The notes: a model not told the origin generated them from the letters alone. 64,000 bases of DNA from RGIG426 sp045598965 (GCA_045598965.1 JAZRVH010000006.1:1-64000); one strand, 5' to 3'. Shown: positions 24,288 to 32,601, counted from the first letter of the stretch. Numbers and translations are program-made.

Positions 24288-25304
24288 CTATTCCCCTAAA
24301 ACCGCCGCAATCGCCTCGCCAAGCACGGCCGCCGAGCGTTCCGCCTCCTCAAAGGTGTTGGCTTGTGCCCCTACCTCCACCAAAAACCCGGGGAAATAGC
24401 TTTGGTTATATTCGCAGGCACAAAACGAAATCGGACGCATAATTCCCGGCACAACCGTTTGCAGTTTCCGTTGCAGTGCCAGTGCCATAGTGACGTTTTC
24501 ATCACGGTTTTTGTTGGGGTTATCGGCACAGTCCTCTGCCCCTACCACCAACATCATTTGAGCATAGGTCTCGCCCTCGTTTGTTACGGTCGGTTTTACC
24601 GCCACCGTATCGCTTCGCTGTATGGCGTCTCGGTGGACGTCAATCACCAGTTTAATGGACGGGTATTTTTTTCGAATTGCCTCGGACGTTTTCGCCGAAC
24701 GGCCGTAGGCTCCTACGTACTGCGGGTCATCGTGAAGCGTTGTATCGTGGATTACCCCGACACCCTTTGCTCGCAAAGCCGCCGCCAACGCCTCTCCCGC
24801 CACCGCAACGTTTTGCGACGTATCGGTAGAGCGTCCCATATCCCCGTCGTTGTAGTATCCGGCGTAATAGTGCATATAGGTTTCCGTGGCGTGGGTGTGT
24901 AAAATAAGCACTTGCGGTTCGGTGGTTTTCTTCAACACGGTTTTCGGCTTCTTTTTGAGAAACGATGCGAAATCCACCGAAAGTCCGTCACGGTTTTTAT
25001 AGGTGAGGTTGTCCGCAAGCTTCTCGCCGCCGCCAACGATTTCCTCTATCACCGTTCCTCCGCCCGCTTTTTTTGGAGGAATCGGTGCCGCCGTCGGCAT
25101 AGCCGGCGTTTGCTCAAAAGCGGTCAGAGCCGTCGGCTGTGTGACGGTCGAGGTTGTGGTGGAGGAAGGAGTCTTCTGTGTTGCCCGTATGGCGGCTTCT
25201 GCCTCGCTCCACGCCTTAGCCGGCATCAACAGCATTGCCGCCGGAAGGATCGCCGCCGCTCCCAACACAAGAAGTCTCCATACTCCGCTGAAAAAATCCC
25301 GCAC
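24288..25304 (-). CDS. spoIIP: Stage II sporulation protein P, peptidoglycan hydrolase
   Basis: SpoIIP is a forespore-septum amidase/endopeptidase that works with SpoIID and SpoIIM during engulfment. The roughly 338-residue product has one N-terminal membrane segment, a Ser/Thr/Pro-rich linker and the catalytic domain with VLILHTHATETY, the GYYNDG region, KLVIDVHRDA and a C-terminal FLVEVGAQANT. I prefer the GTG at 25304, 7 nt from the GGAGG site, over the ATG at 25310 that touches it. It lies directly downstream of gpr, the arrangement known from Bacillus. Confidence 0.93.
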   Translation of the reverse strand: MRDFFSGVWRLLVLGAAAILPAAMLLMPAKAWSEAEAAIRATQKTPSSTTTSTVTQPTALTAFEQTPAMPTAAPIPPKKAGGGTVIEEIVGGGEKLADNLTYKNRDGLSVDFASFLKKKPKTVLKKTTEPQVLILHTHATETYMHYYAGYYNDGDMGRSTDTSQNVAVAGEALAAALRAKGVGVIHDTTLHDDPQYVGAYGRSAKTSEAIRKKYPSIKLVIDVHRDAIQRSDTVAVKPTVTNEGETYAQMMLVVGAEDCADNPNKNRDENVTMALALQRKLQTVVPGIMRPISFCACEYNQSYFPGFLVEVGAQANTFEEAERSAAVLGEAIAAVLGE

Positions 25305-25350
25305 AACCATTCCTCCTTTTTTCCTTTATATATATGCGACGCTCCTTTCG

Positions 25351-26190
25351 TTATGCCAAACTCATCAGCTCCAGCGGGTCATAGGCGGGATGCAACGCCT
25401 TATGAATACTCATGGCAATCAGCCGGGCACACCGATGCACAAGCAAATCAACTTCCCGTGGGGTGACCATCATATACCGAAGCGATTCTTTGTCGACCGC
25501 CCCAAGCAACCCGGCGGCATCCACCACCGTGGGCACACCGATGGCAATCACCGGGACTCCCAGCGTTTGGTAGTCGAGAGCCGCCCGCCGATTTCCCACA
25601 CCCGCTCCGGGAGCAATGCCACCATCGCTCATTTGAACGGTAGTGCCCAAGCGTTCGGGTGCGGCGGCGGCAAGAGCATCCACCGCAATCACTGCCGCCG
25701 GCTTCACCGTGCGGCAAACGCCCCTCACGAGCTCCACCGTTTCAACACCGGTTTCACCCACCACGCCCACACGCACCACCGCTGTCGGCCGCAAATCGGA
25801 AAGCCCGCTTGCCCGTGCCATTTCTCCCTCAATATGCCGTGTCGCCAACACGAGCTTGGCGGTGGCGGGGCCCACCGCATCCGGCGTAATACTCTCGTTC
25901 CCAAGTCCCACCACCAGCACGCTCCCCCGAGCGGGGAGCAACCGTTTTAGTTCCTCTCCGAGTAGCTCGGCGTGTTCTCGCAATTCTTCATCGCTGTCCG
26001 TAAGCGGCGGCAAATCCATCGTGACATATTGTCCGCACGGCTTGCCCACCGCCTTGGCTCCCGTTTCGGTGCGAATATTCGTATATGTCAAGGTCACTTC
26101 CCCGTTTTTGTGGGTATGCACCGCCACGTCACGGGCAGATAAATCGGTGTTTAAGGTGGCTTCTGTCGCCAAATCCGTTCGAAAAATCAT
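25351..26190 (-). CDS. gpr: Spore germination endopeptidase GPR
   Basis: GPR starts degradation of small acid-soluble spore proteins during germination. The 279-residue product begins MIFRTDLATEA, matching the segment where the propeptide is removed in Bacillus GPR, and includes VLVVGLGNESITPDAVGP and VIAVDALAAAAPERLGTTVQMSDGGIAPGAGVGN. Only four residues precede RTDL, so the propeptide is minimal. The ATG at 26190 has GGAGGG upstream. It is divergent from rpsT and upstream of spoIIP. Confidence 0.95.
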   Translation of the reverse strand: MIFRTDLATEATLNTDLSARDVAVHTHKNGEVTLTYTNIRTETGAKAVGKPCGQYVTMDLPPLTDSDEELREHAELLGEELKRLLPARGSVLVVGLGNESITPDAVGPATAKLVLATRHIEGEMARASGLSDLRPTAVVRVGVVGETGVETVELVRGVCRTVKPAAVIAVDALAAAAPERLGTTVQMSDGGIAPGAGVGNRRAALDYQTLGVPVIAIGVPTVVDAAGLLGAVDKESLRYMMVTPREVDLLVHRCARLIAMSIHKALHPAYDPLELMSLA

Positions 26191-26207
26191 AAAAACCCTC
26201 CGTTTTT

Positions 26208-26243
26208 TTGTAGTATTTGCAAAAAAATAAAAAGTTATGAAAA
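26208..26243 (-). promoter_or_regulatory. Possible forespore sigma-G type promoter of gpr
   Basis: On the minus strand a TTCATAA element is followed after about 16 bp by CAAATACTA, which resembles a sigma-G -10 (CATnnTA). The match is partial; the call rests mainly on gpr being forespore-expressed in known spore formers. Confidence 0.3.
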
Positions 26244-26249
26244 AAATTC

Positions 26250-26278
26250 TTGCATTTTGCAAAACGATGTGTTAGTAT
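26250..26278 (+). promoter_or_regulatory. Promoter of rpsT
   Basis: TTGCAT (26250-26255), 17 bp, TAGTAT (26273-26278). The -35 and its right flank (TTGCATTTTG) are shared with the ferredoxin promoter at 28809. Confidence 0.7.
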
Positions 26279-26307
26279 ATACAGTGCGTGATTTAGAAAG
26301 AGTGTTG

Positions 26308-26324
26308 CGGCGGGCTTCCCGCCG
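26308..26324 (+). promoter_or_regulatory. GC-rich hairpin in the rpsT leader
   Basis: CGGCGGG, a 3-nt loop, CCCGCCG: a perfect 7-bp stem in the 5' untranslated region, about 25 nt before the start codon. It could stabilise the mRNA or be part of S20 autoregulation. Confidence 0.5.
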
Positions 26325-26349
26325 TCACAAATACAGAGGAGGTGGGATT

Positions 26350-26601
26350 ATGCCCAACATTAAATCCGCCAAAAAGCGTGTAAAGGTCATCGAAGCGAAA
26401 ACGGCACGTAATAAAGCCGCTCGCTCGGCGTTGAAAACCGACATCAAGAAAGCCAATGCGGCTATCGAATCCGGCGAGAACGCCGATGTCGCAGTGAAAA
26501 ACGCCATCAAAAAAATCGATCAGGCGGCTGCGAAGGGGCTCCTGCACAAGAACACCGCTGCACGGAGAAAGTCCGCCCTCGCCAAAAAAGCCAACGGCTA
26601 A
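26350..26601 (+). CDS. rpsT: 30S ribosomal protein S20 (bS20)
   Basis: S20 is a helical protein that binds the bottom of the 30S subunit. The 83-residue product starts MPNIKSAKKRVKVIEAKTARNKAARSALKT and ends LLHKNTAARRKSALAKKANG, both diagnostic. The ATG at 26350 has GAGGAGGTG upstream. It stands alone, with its own promoter and terminator, divergent from gpr as in Bacillus. Confidence 0.98.
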   Translation: MPNIKSAKKRVKVIEAKTARNKAARSALKTDIKKANAAIESGENADVAVKNAIKKIDQAAAKGLLHKNTAARRKSALAKKANG

Positions 26602-26613
26602 TTCGGTCGAAAC

Positions 26614-26648
26614 GAAAACAGTTGAGGATTTTCCTCGACTGTTTTTTG
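26614..26648 (+). terminator. Terminator of rpsT
   Basis: AAAACAGT(T)GAGGA pairs with TCCTCGACTGTTTT, followed by a T run, 12 nt after the rpsT stop codon. Confidence 0.9.
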
Positions 26649-26723
26649 TTTTTATCCCAAAAACTCTTGCCTAAACCGCTTTTTTGCGGTATACTGTAAA
26701 GGATACTGGAAAGGGGTGACTTG

Positions 26724-27716
26724 ATGGCGTATTCCGAACTTATCGGCAACGAGGCATTAAAAGCTCGTCTCGTCGAGTATGCCGCCACCGGTCACTTTCC
26801 CCACGCCATTTTGTTGGAGGGGCCGGACGGCTGCGGCAAACGCACATTAGCAAGATTGATTGCCCGTGCCTGCGTATGCCAAAGCGAAAACGACAAGCCC
26901 TGCGGCGTGTGCCCCGCTTGTGTAAAAGCGGCGGCAGGCTCTCATCCGGATATTCTGGAATTCGGCGGCGATGCTCGTGCCCGCTCTTTTCACATTGACG
27001 AAATCCGCACTCTGCGGGAGCAGGCGTTCTTAAAGCCCAACGAAGCGGATCGCCGTGTTTTTTTGCTGTTTTGTGCCCAAAGTATGACCGTCTCGGCACA
27101 AAACGCCCTGTTACGCATTTTGGAGGACCCGCCCAAAACCGTGTCCTTTGTACTCACCTGCGAAAACCGCTCGCAATTACTGGAAACCATAAAGTCCCGT
27201 GCCCTCTGCCTCTCTATGAACGGCGTTTCGCCGAAAGAGGCTCTCCCGTTTTTACAGGCAAAATTCCCGGAGGAAAAGCCGGACGAATTGACCGCCGTAC
27301 TCACCGCCTTTGACGGGTGCCTCGGGCCGACGGTCGCCTGCTTAGAGGGTGGCGATTTCGCCGCACAGGCGGCGTTGATTGCCGATATTGCCGAGGCGAT
27401 TGTCGCACCGGACGAAATTCATCTGCTCCGCCTTACCGGCAAATTCGAAAAGGATACCGCTCTCACCGATGCGGTCATTTCCGGGCTTCGGCCGCTGTTT
27501 CGTGATGCCTTACACATCCGCCGCAACGCCGACACCAAGCGTCTGTCGCCCGCAACTGCCGGTGCGAAGCTGTTGGCACGGTCGCTTCCCGAAAAAAATC
27601 TACTCGCTTTAATGGATGCGACAAACGCCCTTGCGGATGCCCGCCACCACAATATGAATCAAACCCTGCTAATCACACTGTTTTGTGCAAGATTGCGGGC
27701 GGCCGCCGGCAAATAG
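26724..27716 (+). CDS. holB: DNA polymerase III delta' subunit
   Basis: Delta' is part of the clamp loader that puts the sliding clamp on DNA. The 330-residue AAA+ protein has a Walker A (EGPDGCGKRT near residue 30), a four-cysteine zinc module (CVCQ, then CGVCPAC), a Walker-B-region HIDEIRTL, and AQNALLRILEDPPKTVSFVLTCEN. The sensor motif reads KSRA in place of the usual SRC. The ATG at 26724 has an AAGGGGTGA site. It is followed by ricT, a neighbour pair conserved in Bacillus (holB-yaaT). Confidence 0.93.
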   Translation: MAYSELIGNEALKARLVEYAATGHFPHAILLEGPDGCGKRTLARLIARACVCQSENDKPCGVCPACVKAAAGSHPDILEFGGDARARSFHIDEIRTLREQAFLKPNEADRRVFLLFCAQSMTVSAQNALLRILEDPPKTVSFVLTCENRSQLLETIKSRALCLSMNGVSPKEALPFLQAKFPEEKPDELTAVLTAFDGCLGPTVACLEGGDFAAQAALIADIAEAIVAPDEIHLLRLTGKFEKDTALTDAVISGLRPLFRDALHIRRNADTKRLSPATAGAKLLARSLPEKNLLALMDATNALADARHHNMNQTLLITLFCARLRAAAGK

Positions 27717-27742
27717 GGCGGCAGAAAAAGGAGGAACTCACT

Positions 27743-28807
27743 ATGGCACAAATCGTCGGAGTGCAATTTAAGAATATGGGCAAGGTCTACTCGTTTGACG
27801 CCACCGACAAAACCTACCGAAAAGGTGACAGCGTGGTGGTGGATACCGCCCGTGGCATTGAAGTCGGCAAGGTGGTCTACGGCAACCGAGAAACCGATTT
27901 GTCTGAATTACAATCTCCCTTAAAACCGATTCTGCGTCTTGCCACCTCGGATGACCTTCGCCATGCGGAGGAAAATCGTGCCCGTGAAGCGGAGGCCATG
28001 CACATCTGCCAAGAAAAGATTGCCGCCCACGGACTGGAAATGAAACTGGTGGACGTGGAATATACCTTAGATGACTCAAAAATCCTGTTCTACTTCACCG
28101 CTGACGGACGAGTGGATTTCCGTGAACTGGTAAAAGACCTCGCCTCCACCTTCCACACCCGCATTGAATTGCGTCAAATCGGTGTGCGGGACGAAGCAAA
28201 GCTTCTCGGTGGACTCGGCATCTGCGGCCAGCCGTTCTGCTGTGCCCGCTTTTTGTCCGATTTTCAGCCGGTTTCCATCAAAATGGCAAAAGAGCAAGGG
28301 CTTTCCCCCAACCCCGCCAAAATTTCCGGCTCTTGCGGGAGATTGCTCTGCTGTCTCAAATATGAGCAGGATGCCTACGATTTCTTGCGTCATGAAACGC
28401 CCCGTGCCGGCACGCAAGTGTCCACCAAGGAGGGCAAGGGCGTGATTACCGACGTCAGCTTGCTCACCGGCAAACTGAAGGTGCGTCTGCAAAAATCTCC
28501 GGATGCCCCGCCGATTACCGTCAATCTTTCCGAGGTCACAGTGCTGACAAAAGACGGTCATCCCGTTCCCCGTGAAAAGACAGAGGACGAGGAGGCATTT
28601 TCTAAAAAAGACGTGATTACCGAGGCGGACGCCTTTTTTGAGGGCGGCGAGGATTATTCCTCCTGCATCCCCACATTCGAGGACACACCCGCCGAAAACG
28701 AAGGAGCAAACCAAGGCGAAAAAAGCGAGCGGAAGCCCCATCGCCCCAATCACCGCCGCCATCGCCGCTTTAACGGCAAAAAAAATCACAGCGAAAACAA
28801 AGAATAA
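27743..28807 (+). CDS. ricT: PSP1-domain protein RicT (YaaT)
   Basis: RicT belongs to the RicA-RicF-RicT Y-complex, which binds iron-sulfur clusters and directs RNase Y cleavage, biofilm and sporulation phosphorelay effects in B. subtilis. The 354-residue product has the PSP1 core and the Cys-rich blocks GICGQPFCCARFL and SGSCGRLLCCLKYE. The last 80 residues are acidic, then His/Arg/Asn-rich and variable. The ATG at 27743 has AAGGAGG upstream. Partners ricA and ricF are not in the window. Confidence 0.93.
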   Translation: MAQIVGVQFKNMGKVYSFDATDKTYRKGDSVVVDTARGIEVGKVVYGNRETDLSELQSPLKPILRLATSDDLRHAEENRAREAEAMHICQEKIAAHGLEMKLVDVEYTLDDSKILFYFTADGRVDFRELVKDLASTFHTRIELRQIGVRDEAKLLGGLGICGQPFCCARFLSDFQPVSIKMAKEQGLSPNPAKISGSCGRLLCCLKYEQDAYDFLRHETPRAGTQVSTKEGKGVITDVSLLTGKLKVRLQKSPDAPPITVNLSEVTVLTKDGHPVPREKTEDEEAFSKKDVITEADAFFEGGEDYSSCIPTFEDTPAENEGANQGEKSERKPHRPNHRRHRRFNGKKNHSENKE

Positions 28808-28808
28808 C

Positions 28809-28837
28809 TTGCATTTTGTAAAAAAGTCTGTTATGAT
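28809..28837 (+). promoter_or_regulatory. Promoter of the ferredoxin gene
   Basis: TTGCAT (28809-28814), 17 bp, TATGAT (28832-28837), beginning right after the ricT stop codon. Confidence 0.75.
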
Positions 28838-28849
28838 AGGGGCGGCGGA

Positions 28850-28867
28850 GGTCGACTCCCGTCGACC
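28850..28867 (+). promoter_or_regulatory. Hairpin in the ferredoxin leader
   Basis: GGTCGAC, TCCC loop, GTCGACC: a 7-bp perfect stem shortly after the predicted transcription start and before the AGGAGG ribosome site. Confidence 0.5.
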
Positions 28868-28894
28868 CGCTATATTCAGAAGGAGGTGCTCCAA

Positions 28895-29065
28895 ATGGCC
28901 TACAAAATCACGGACGCTTGCGTCAAATGCGGTGCTTGTGCAGACGGCTGCCCGGTAAACGCGATCTCCGAGGGTGATGACACCTATGTGATCGACGCCG
29001 ATGTTTGCATCGGTTGCGGTGCTTGTGCAGATGTCTGCCCGGTCGGTGCTCCGGAAGAGGACTAA
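28895..29065 (+). CDS. 2[4Fe-4S] ferredoxin, clostridial type
   Basis: A 56-residue electron carrier. Two CxxCxxCxxxCP motifs (Cys 9, 12, 15, 19 and Cys 38, 41, 44, 48) bind two [4Fe-4S] clusters, and the two halves are near repeats (CVKCGACADGCP and CIGCGACADVCP). Such ferredoxins serve pyruvate:ferredoxin oxidoreductase and hydrogenases in anaerobes. The ATG has an AAGGAGG site, and the gene has its own promoter, leader hairpin and terminator, which suggests high independent expression. Confidence 0.96.
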   Translation: MAYKITDACVKCGACADGCPVNAISEGDDTYVIDADVCIGCGACADVCPVGAPEED

Positions 29066-29075
29066 TGAAACGCAC

Positions 29076-29117
29076 ATTGCCGAACAGCCCACGGGTTGTT
29101 CGGCAATTCTGCTTTTT
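29076..29117 (+). terminator. Terminator of the ferredoxin gene
   Basis: ATTGCCGAACA(G)CCC pairs with GGGTTGTTCGGCAAT, then a T-rich stretch, 11 nt after the stop codon. Confidence 0.88.
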
Positions 29118-29131
29118 ATGGAGTATTTTTT

Positions 29132-29752
29132 ATGAATTGTGAATTTCTCTCCGACTGCATCTTTGTGTATACGGACACCGATATCTCATTTGGGCAGGAC
29201 GCCTTACGCCTTGCCCGCTTTGCCCGCCCGTCTTCCGACGATATCGTCTGCGAGCTGGGCACCGGATGCGGAGTAATCCCGCTGCTGTGGGCGGCAGAAA
29301 ACTGCCTGCCTGCTCACGTCGTTGCGGTGGAGCGTGAACCGTCGGCGGCGGCTCTTGCCACTCGCTCTCTATCGGAAAACGGGCTTCTCGACCGCATAGA
29401 TATTGTCTGTGCCGATTGGAACGACCTGCCCGCTACCTTTAACGGGCAGTTTTCCGTTGTCGTCTCCAACCCACCTTTTTTCAAACAGGGAGAGGGAAAA
29501 CGCTCCCCTCATCCTCTGCGTGCCGCCGCCAGAACAGAGGAGAATGACAATGCCCTGCCAAAGCTTATGAAAACGGCGGCACGTCTACTTAGCCCTAACG
29601 GACGTTTTTGCTTTTGTATGCGTTCTGCACGCCGAAACGACGTGTTGTCGGCTCTTTTTGATGCAAAGCTTGCCGTCGTCGAAGAACAGACCTTGGATAC
29701 CAACGGCAAAAAAGAGCTCACGTTATTTTGCACGAAACGGAGGAACGGCTGA
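29132..29752 (+). CDS. tRNA1(Val) adenine-N6 methyltransferase-like protein
   Basis: A 206-residue class I SAM-dependent methyltransferase. The glycine-rich SAM motif CELGTGCGVIPL lies near residue 38 and the catalytic NPPF of N6-adenine methylases in VVSNPPFF near residue 112. The closest known family is TrmN6/YabB, which modifies A37 of tRNA1(Val); that substrate is inferred. The start at 29132 (MNCEFLSD) is chosen because upstream codons lie in the terminator. It overlaps tcdA by one base, forming a tRNA/rRNA modification operon. Confidence 0.85.
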   Translation: MNCEFLSDCIFVYTDTDISFGQDALRLARFARPSSDDIVCELGTGCGVIPLLWAAENCLPAHVVAVEREPSAAALATRSLSENGLLDRIDIVCADWNDLPATFNGQFSVVVSNPPFFKQGEGKRSPHPLRAAARTEENDNALPKLMKTAARLLSPNGRFCFCMRSARRNDVLSALFDAKLAVVEEQTLDTNGKKELTLFCTKRRNG

Positions 29753-30465
29753 TGAAAAACGAGTTATCCTCATGGCTTGACCGAGAAGTCGCCCTTATCG
29801 GCGAAACGGCGGTTGACCGCCTAAAAGCCGCCAAGGTGGCGGTGTTCGGCTTAGGCGGTGTGGGTTCCTATGCCACAGAAGCCCTCGCCCGTGCCGGTGT
29901 CGGCTCGCTCATACTGTGCGACGGGGACACCGTGGATGTCACCAATCTGAATCGCCAGCTGTTCGCCACCGTCTCCTCACTGGGGGCACACAAAGCCGAC
30001 GTGGCGGCCGCCCGTGTGGAGGATATCAACCCCGCTTGCACGGTCACCGCTGTCAACACCTTTTACTCCGCCGAAAACGGACAGGGACTTGTGGACGGCT
30101 GTGACTTTGTAATCGATGCCATTGACGACGTAAAGGCAAAAGTCTCGCTTGCCTTGGAATGTCAAGCAAAAAACATCCCGCTCATCTCCGCTATGGGGTG
30201 CGGGAATAAACTAAACCCTATGGAATTTCGGGTGGAGGATCTCTCCAAAACCACCGTTTGCCCGCTGTGTCGTGTGATGCGGCGAGAGCTGAAAGTTGTG
30301 GGCATCACCCACCTGCCGGTGGTCTATTCGCCCGAGCCGCCCCACCGCACTCCAAAAAACGAGGGAGAGCGTGTCCCTCCTGCCAGCATCAGTTTTGTGC
30401 CGTCGGCGGCGGGACTGCTTTTAGCGGCACACGTCATTAAAGAACTCACGAAGGAGGACTTGTAA
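29752..30465 (+). CDS. tcdA: tRNA threonylcarbamoyladenosine dehydratase
   Basis: TcdA uses ATP to convert t6A37 in ANN-decoding tRNAs to its cyclic form. The 237-residue E1-like (ThiF/MoeB) protein has the nucleotide-binding loop VFGLGGVGSYATEALARAGVG, CDGDTVDVTNLNRQ with the adenylation residues, and CPLCRVMRRELK near residue 170. The start overlaps the upstream methyltransferase stop, and the stop overlaps the rsmE start, so three genes are tightly coupled. Confidence 0.93.
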   Translation: MKNELSSWLDREVALIGETAVDRLKAAKVAVFGLGGVGSYATEALARAGVGSLILCDGDTVDVTNLNRQLFATVSSLGAHKADVAAARVEDINPACTVTAVNTFYSAENGQGLVDGCDFVIDAIDDVKAKVSLALECQAKNIPLISAMGCGNKLNPMEFRVEDLSKTTVCPLCRVMRRELKVVGITHLPVVYSPEPPHRTPKNEGERVPPASISFVPSAAGLLLAAHVIKELTKEDL

Positions 30466-31199
30466 TGCCTCGCTTTTTCTCCCCCGCCTTTGCGGGAAAA
30501 ACAGTCGGCGACACGGTGGCTCTCTCCCCCGATGACAGTGCTCACGCCCGCCGTTCACTGCGAATGACTATCGGCGACTCCCTCGATTTGTGTGACGAAC
30601 AGGGCCACGACCTCGCCGCTCACATTACGGAATTTTCCGGCGATGTGGTGCTTGCCTGCATCGACAATGTGTGCGACAGCCACTCCGAGCCCCACACCCG
30701 TGTCACGCTTTACCAAGGGCTTCCCAAAGGGGACAAGCTGGAGCAAATTATCCAAAAAACGGTAGAGCTGGGTGTTGCGGAAATCGTGCCGGTGGAAATG
30801 AGCCGCAGTATCGCTAAAATCGGCGACAAAAGCGACAAGAAGCTTGCTCGCTTCCAAAAAATCGCCGACGAAGCCGCCGGACAGAGTGAACGGGGCATAA
30901 AACCCGCTGTATGCCCGCCGCTCTCCTTCAAAGAGGCGGTGGCTCGCATCCAAAAAAGCGGCAACAAAACACTTGTCTGCTATGAGCGAGGCGGCGTGCC
31001 GCTGAAAACCGTTCTTTCCGCCGCCGACAACGCCGTGTCCTTAGTTATCGGGCCGGAGGGCGGCATCTCCCCCGACGAATTAAACGCCCTGCAAGCGGCG
31101 GGTGCGATTGCCGTGACGCTCGGCCCACGCATTTTACGCACCGAAACCGCTCCGTTAGCGGCACTCGCTGTGGTGATGGACCGCACCGACAATATGTAA
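30465..31199 (+). CDS. rsmE: 16S rRNA m3U1498 methyltransferase
   Basis: RsmE methylates U1498 in the decoding region of 16S rRNA. The 244-residue SPOUT-class protein has an N-terminal PUA-like domain and the C-terminal knot with VEIVPVEMSRSI-like, LVIGPEGGISPDE and LGPRILRTETAPLAAL, the family signatures. It overlaps tcdA by one base and ends the operon before a bidirectional terminator. Confidence 0.96.
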   Translation: MPRFFSPAFAGKTVGDTVALSPDDSAHARRSLRMTIGDSLDLCDEQGHDLAAHITEFSGDVVLACIDNVCDSHSEPHTRVTLYQGLPKGDKLEQIIQKTVELGVAEIVPVEMSRSIAKIGDKSDKKLARFQKIADEAAGQSERGIKPAVCPPLSFKEAVARIQKSGNKTLVCYERGGVPLKTVLSAADNAVSLVIGPEGGISPDELNALQAAGAIAVTLGPRILRTETAPLAALAVVMDRTDNM

Positions 31200-31242
31200 A
31201 AAACGCCCTCGACACCGTTTACCACGTTGTCGAGGGCGTTTT
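31199..31242. terminator. Bidirectional terminator between rsmE and an acyltransferase gene
   Basis: AAAACGCCCTCGACA pairs with TGTCGAGGGCGTTTT around a 13-nt loop, with A and T flanks serving both convergent genes. Confidence 0.88.
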
Positions 31243-31251
31243 GTATGCGGT

Positions 31252-32343
31252 TTATTTGATATAGAAAATCTTTTTCACCCCGGGGATAAAGGAAACCATC
31301 CATACGGTAAGGTAAGAGACAACCACGTTGGCGGCAAACAACAGCAGGATATACACAAGCACGTTGTGCAACGGGAATTTCACATACGGCATCCACATGG
31401 TCATCAGCTCCATCCACAAGGCGTGGATAATATAGACACCGAAAGAATAGCGGGACAACGACGCCGTAAACTTGCTGTTTGTCTGTTTCTCGCCGCACAG
31501 CGAATACATCAGCACAAACAACCCGAGGCCATAGAGAAAAGCGGTCAACGTCAACGGCTCATAAAAACTGCCACGCACACCGACATAGGTTTTAATCTGG
31601 GTTTGTACAATGGAGACGGAAAACATCAGCGACGCCAAGGCCAATCCGTACAAAGCAAAGCGTTTTCTTTTTTCAATTTTGAAGTTGGAAACATACCAAC
31701 CCGTCAAGGCAAACCCCATATAGCCGGTTACCGGCTCTAAATGAAATTTGTTCATAATAGAAGTAAACGAGAACGTCCAACCCTTTGCCAGTATATTAAA
31801 CGTGTTAGCGGCGAGCTGTACCACCACAAAAGCAATAATGATACCGAGAATATAGTTTTTGTTTTCCCTTTTCACAAACAGCCGCAACACGGGAATCATC
31901 AAATACAATCCCACCACCATAAACATATACCAAAGATGGGGGTACATCGTCGGCAAATTCAAGGCGTAGTTCCACATAGATTTTCCGACATTCGCCCAAT
32001 CCACCGGAACATGATGCAAAAGCGGGAACGCTATGGCATAAAAGGCTCCGTATGCCACTGTCCAGCCCACCAGCAAAAGACACATCCACAAAAACGAGGT
32101 TTTATAAAACTTTTTCGCATCAAACCGACGGTTCTCGTTCAGAAGCAACGCACCGGTAAGCATCACAAACATCGGCACGCCCGCTCGAGACAATCCGTTA
32201 AAAATGTTTCCGACAAAAAACTCTTTTGTCGATGCATCGTTATACAGCACAATGTATCCGCTGACATGAACAAGCAACACTAGCAAAATGGCAACAATAC
32301 GAATCACATCGTAGGCAAGTAACCGGTTTCTTTGTTTTTCCAT
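31252..32343 (-). CDS. Acyltransferase 3 family membrane protein
   Basis: A 363-residue integral membrane protein with about ten hydrophobic segments, of the OafA/YrhL acyltransferase 3 family that acylates cell-surface sugars. The N-terminus has the typical RLLAYDVIRIVAILLVLLVH segment, with the likely catalytic His at its end, then GVPMFVMLTGALLL. The acceptor cannot be told from sequence. The ATG has GGAGG 9 nt upstream, and it is a single-gene unit with its own promoter. A relative lies at 59254-60393. Confidence 0.9.
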   Translation of the reverse strand: MEKQRNRLLAYDVIRIVAILLVLLVHVSGYIVLYNDASTKEFFVGNIFNGLSRAGVPMFVMLTGALLLNENRRFDAKKFYKTSFLWMCLLLVGWTVAYGAFYAIAFPLLHHVPVDWANVGKSMWNYALNLPTMYPHLWYMFMVVGLYLMIPVLRLFVKRENKNYILGIIIAFVVVQLAANTFNILAKGWTFSFTSIMNKFHLEPVTGYMGFALTGWYVSNFKIEKRKRFALYGLALASLMFSVSIVQTQIKTYVGVRGSFYEPLTLTAFLYGLGLFVLMYSLCGEKQTNSKFTASLSRYSFGVYIIHALWMELMTMWMPYVKFPLHNVLVYILLLFAANVVVSYLTVWMVSFIPGVKKIFYIK

Positions 32344-32375
32344 TCGTGAATCCTCCCGCAGGATAATCTGCCACT

Positions 32376-32404
32376 AAAATACCACATTTCCACCCTTTTG
32401 TCAA
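32376..32404 (-). promoter_or_regulatory. Promoter of the 31252-32343 acyltransferase gene
   Basis: TTGACA (32399-32404), 17 bp, TATTTT (32376-32381) with an upstream TGG (extended -10). It begins just downstream of the tRNA terminator. Confidence 0.65.
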
Positions 32405-32412
32405 ATAGCAAA

Positions 32413-32443
32413 CAAAAAAGCACTGCAAAAGCAGTGCTTTTTT
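32413..32443 (-). terminator. Terminator of the tRNA operon
   Basis: AAAAAGCACTGC, AAAA loop, GCAGTGCTTTTT, immediately 3' of the tRNA-Val CCA end. Confidence 0.92.
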
Positions 32444-32520
32444 TGGTGGGCGCAAACGGACTCGAACCGCCGTCCTCTTGCGTGTGAAGCAAGCGCTCTA
32501 ACCAGCTGAGCTATGCGCCC
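32444..32520 (-). tRNA. tRNA-Val (anticodon CAC)
   Basis: A complete cloverleaf on the minus strand: acceptor GGGCGCA paired with TGCGCCC, D-arm GCTCAGCTGGTTAGAGC, anticodon arm CTTGC/TTCACAC/GCAAG, T-arm GGTTCGAGTCC, and an encoded CCA end. The anticodon CAC reads GUG valine codons. It is the third gene of the Met-Glu-Val cluster. Confidence 0.97.
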
Positions 32521-32526
32521 GGATAA

Positions 32527-32601
32527 TGGTGACCCGAACGGGAATCGAACCCGTGTTACCGCCGTGAAAGGGCGGTGTCTTAACCGCTTGACCATCGGGC
32601 C
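32527..32601 (-). tRNA. tRNA-Glu (anticodon TTC)
   Basis: Cloverleaf on the minus strand with acceptor GGCCCGA paired with TCGGGTC, anticodon arm CCGCC/CTTTCAC/GGCGG giving TTC, T-arm GGTTCGATTCC, and encoded CCA. It lies 6 nt from the flanking tRNAs. Confidence 0.97.
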
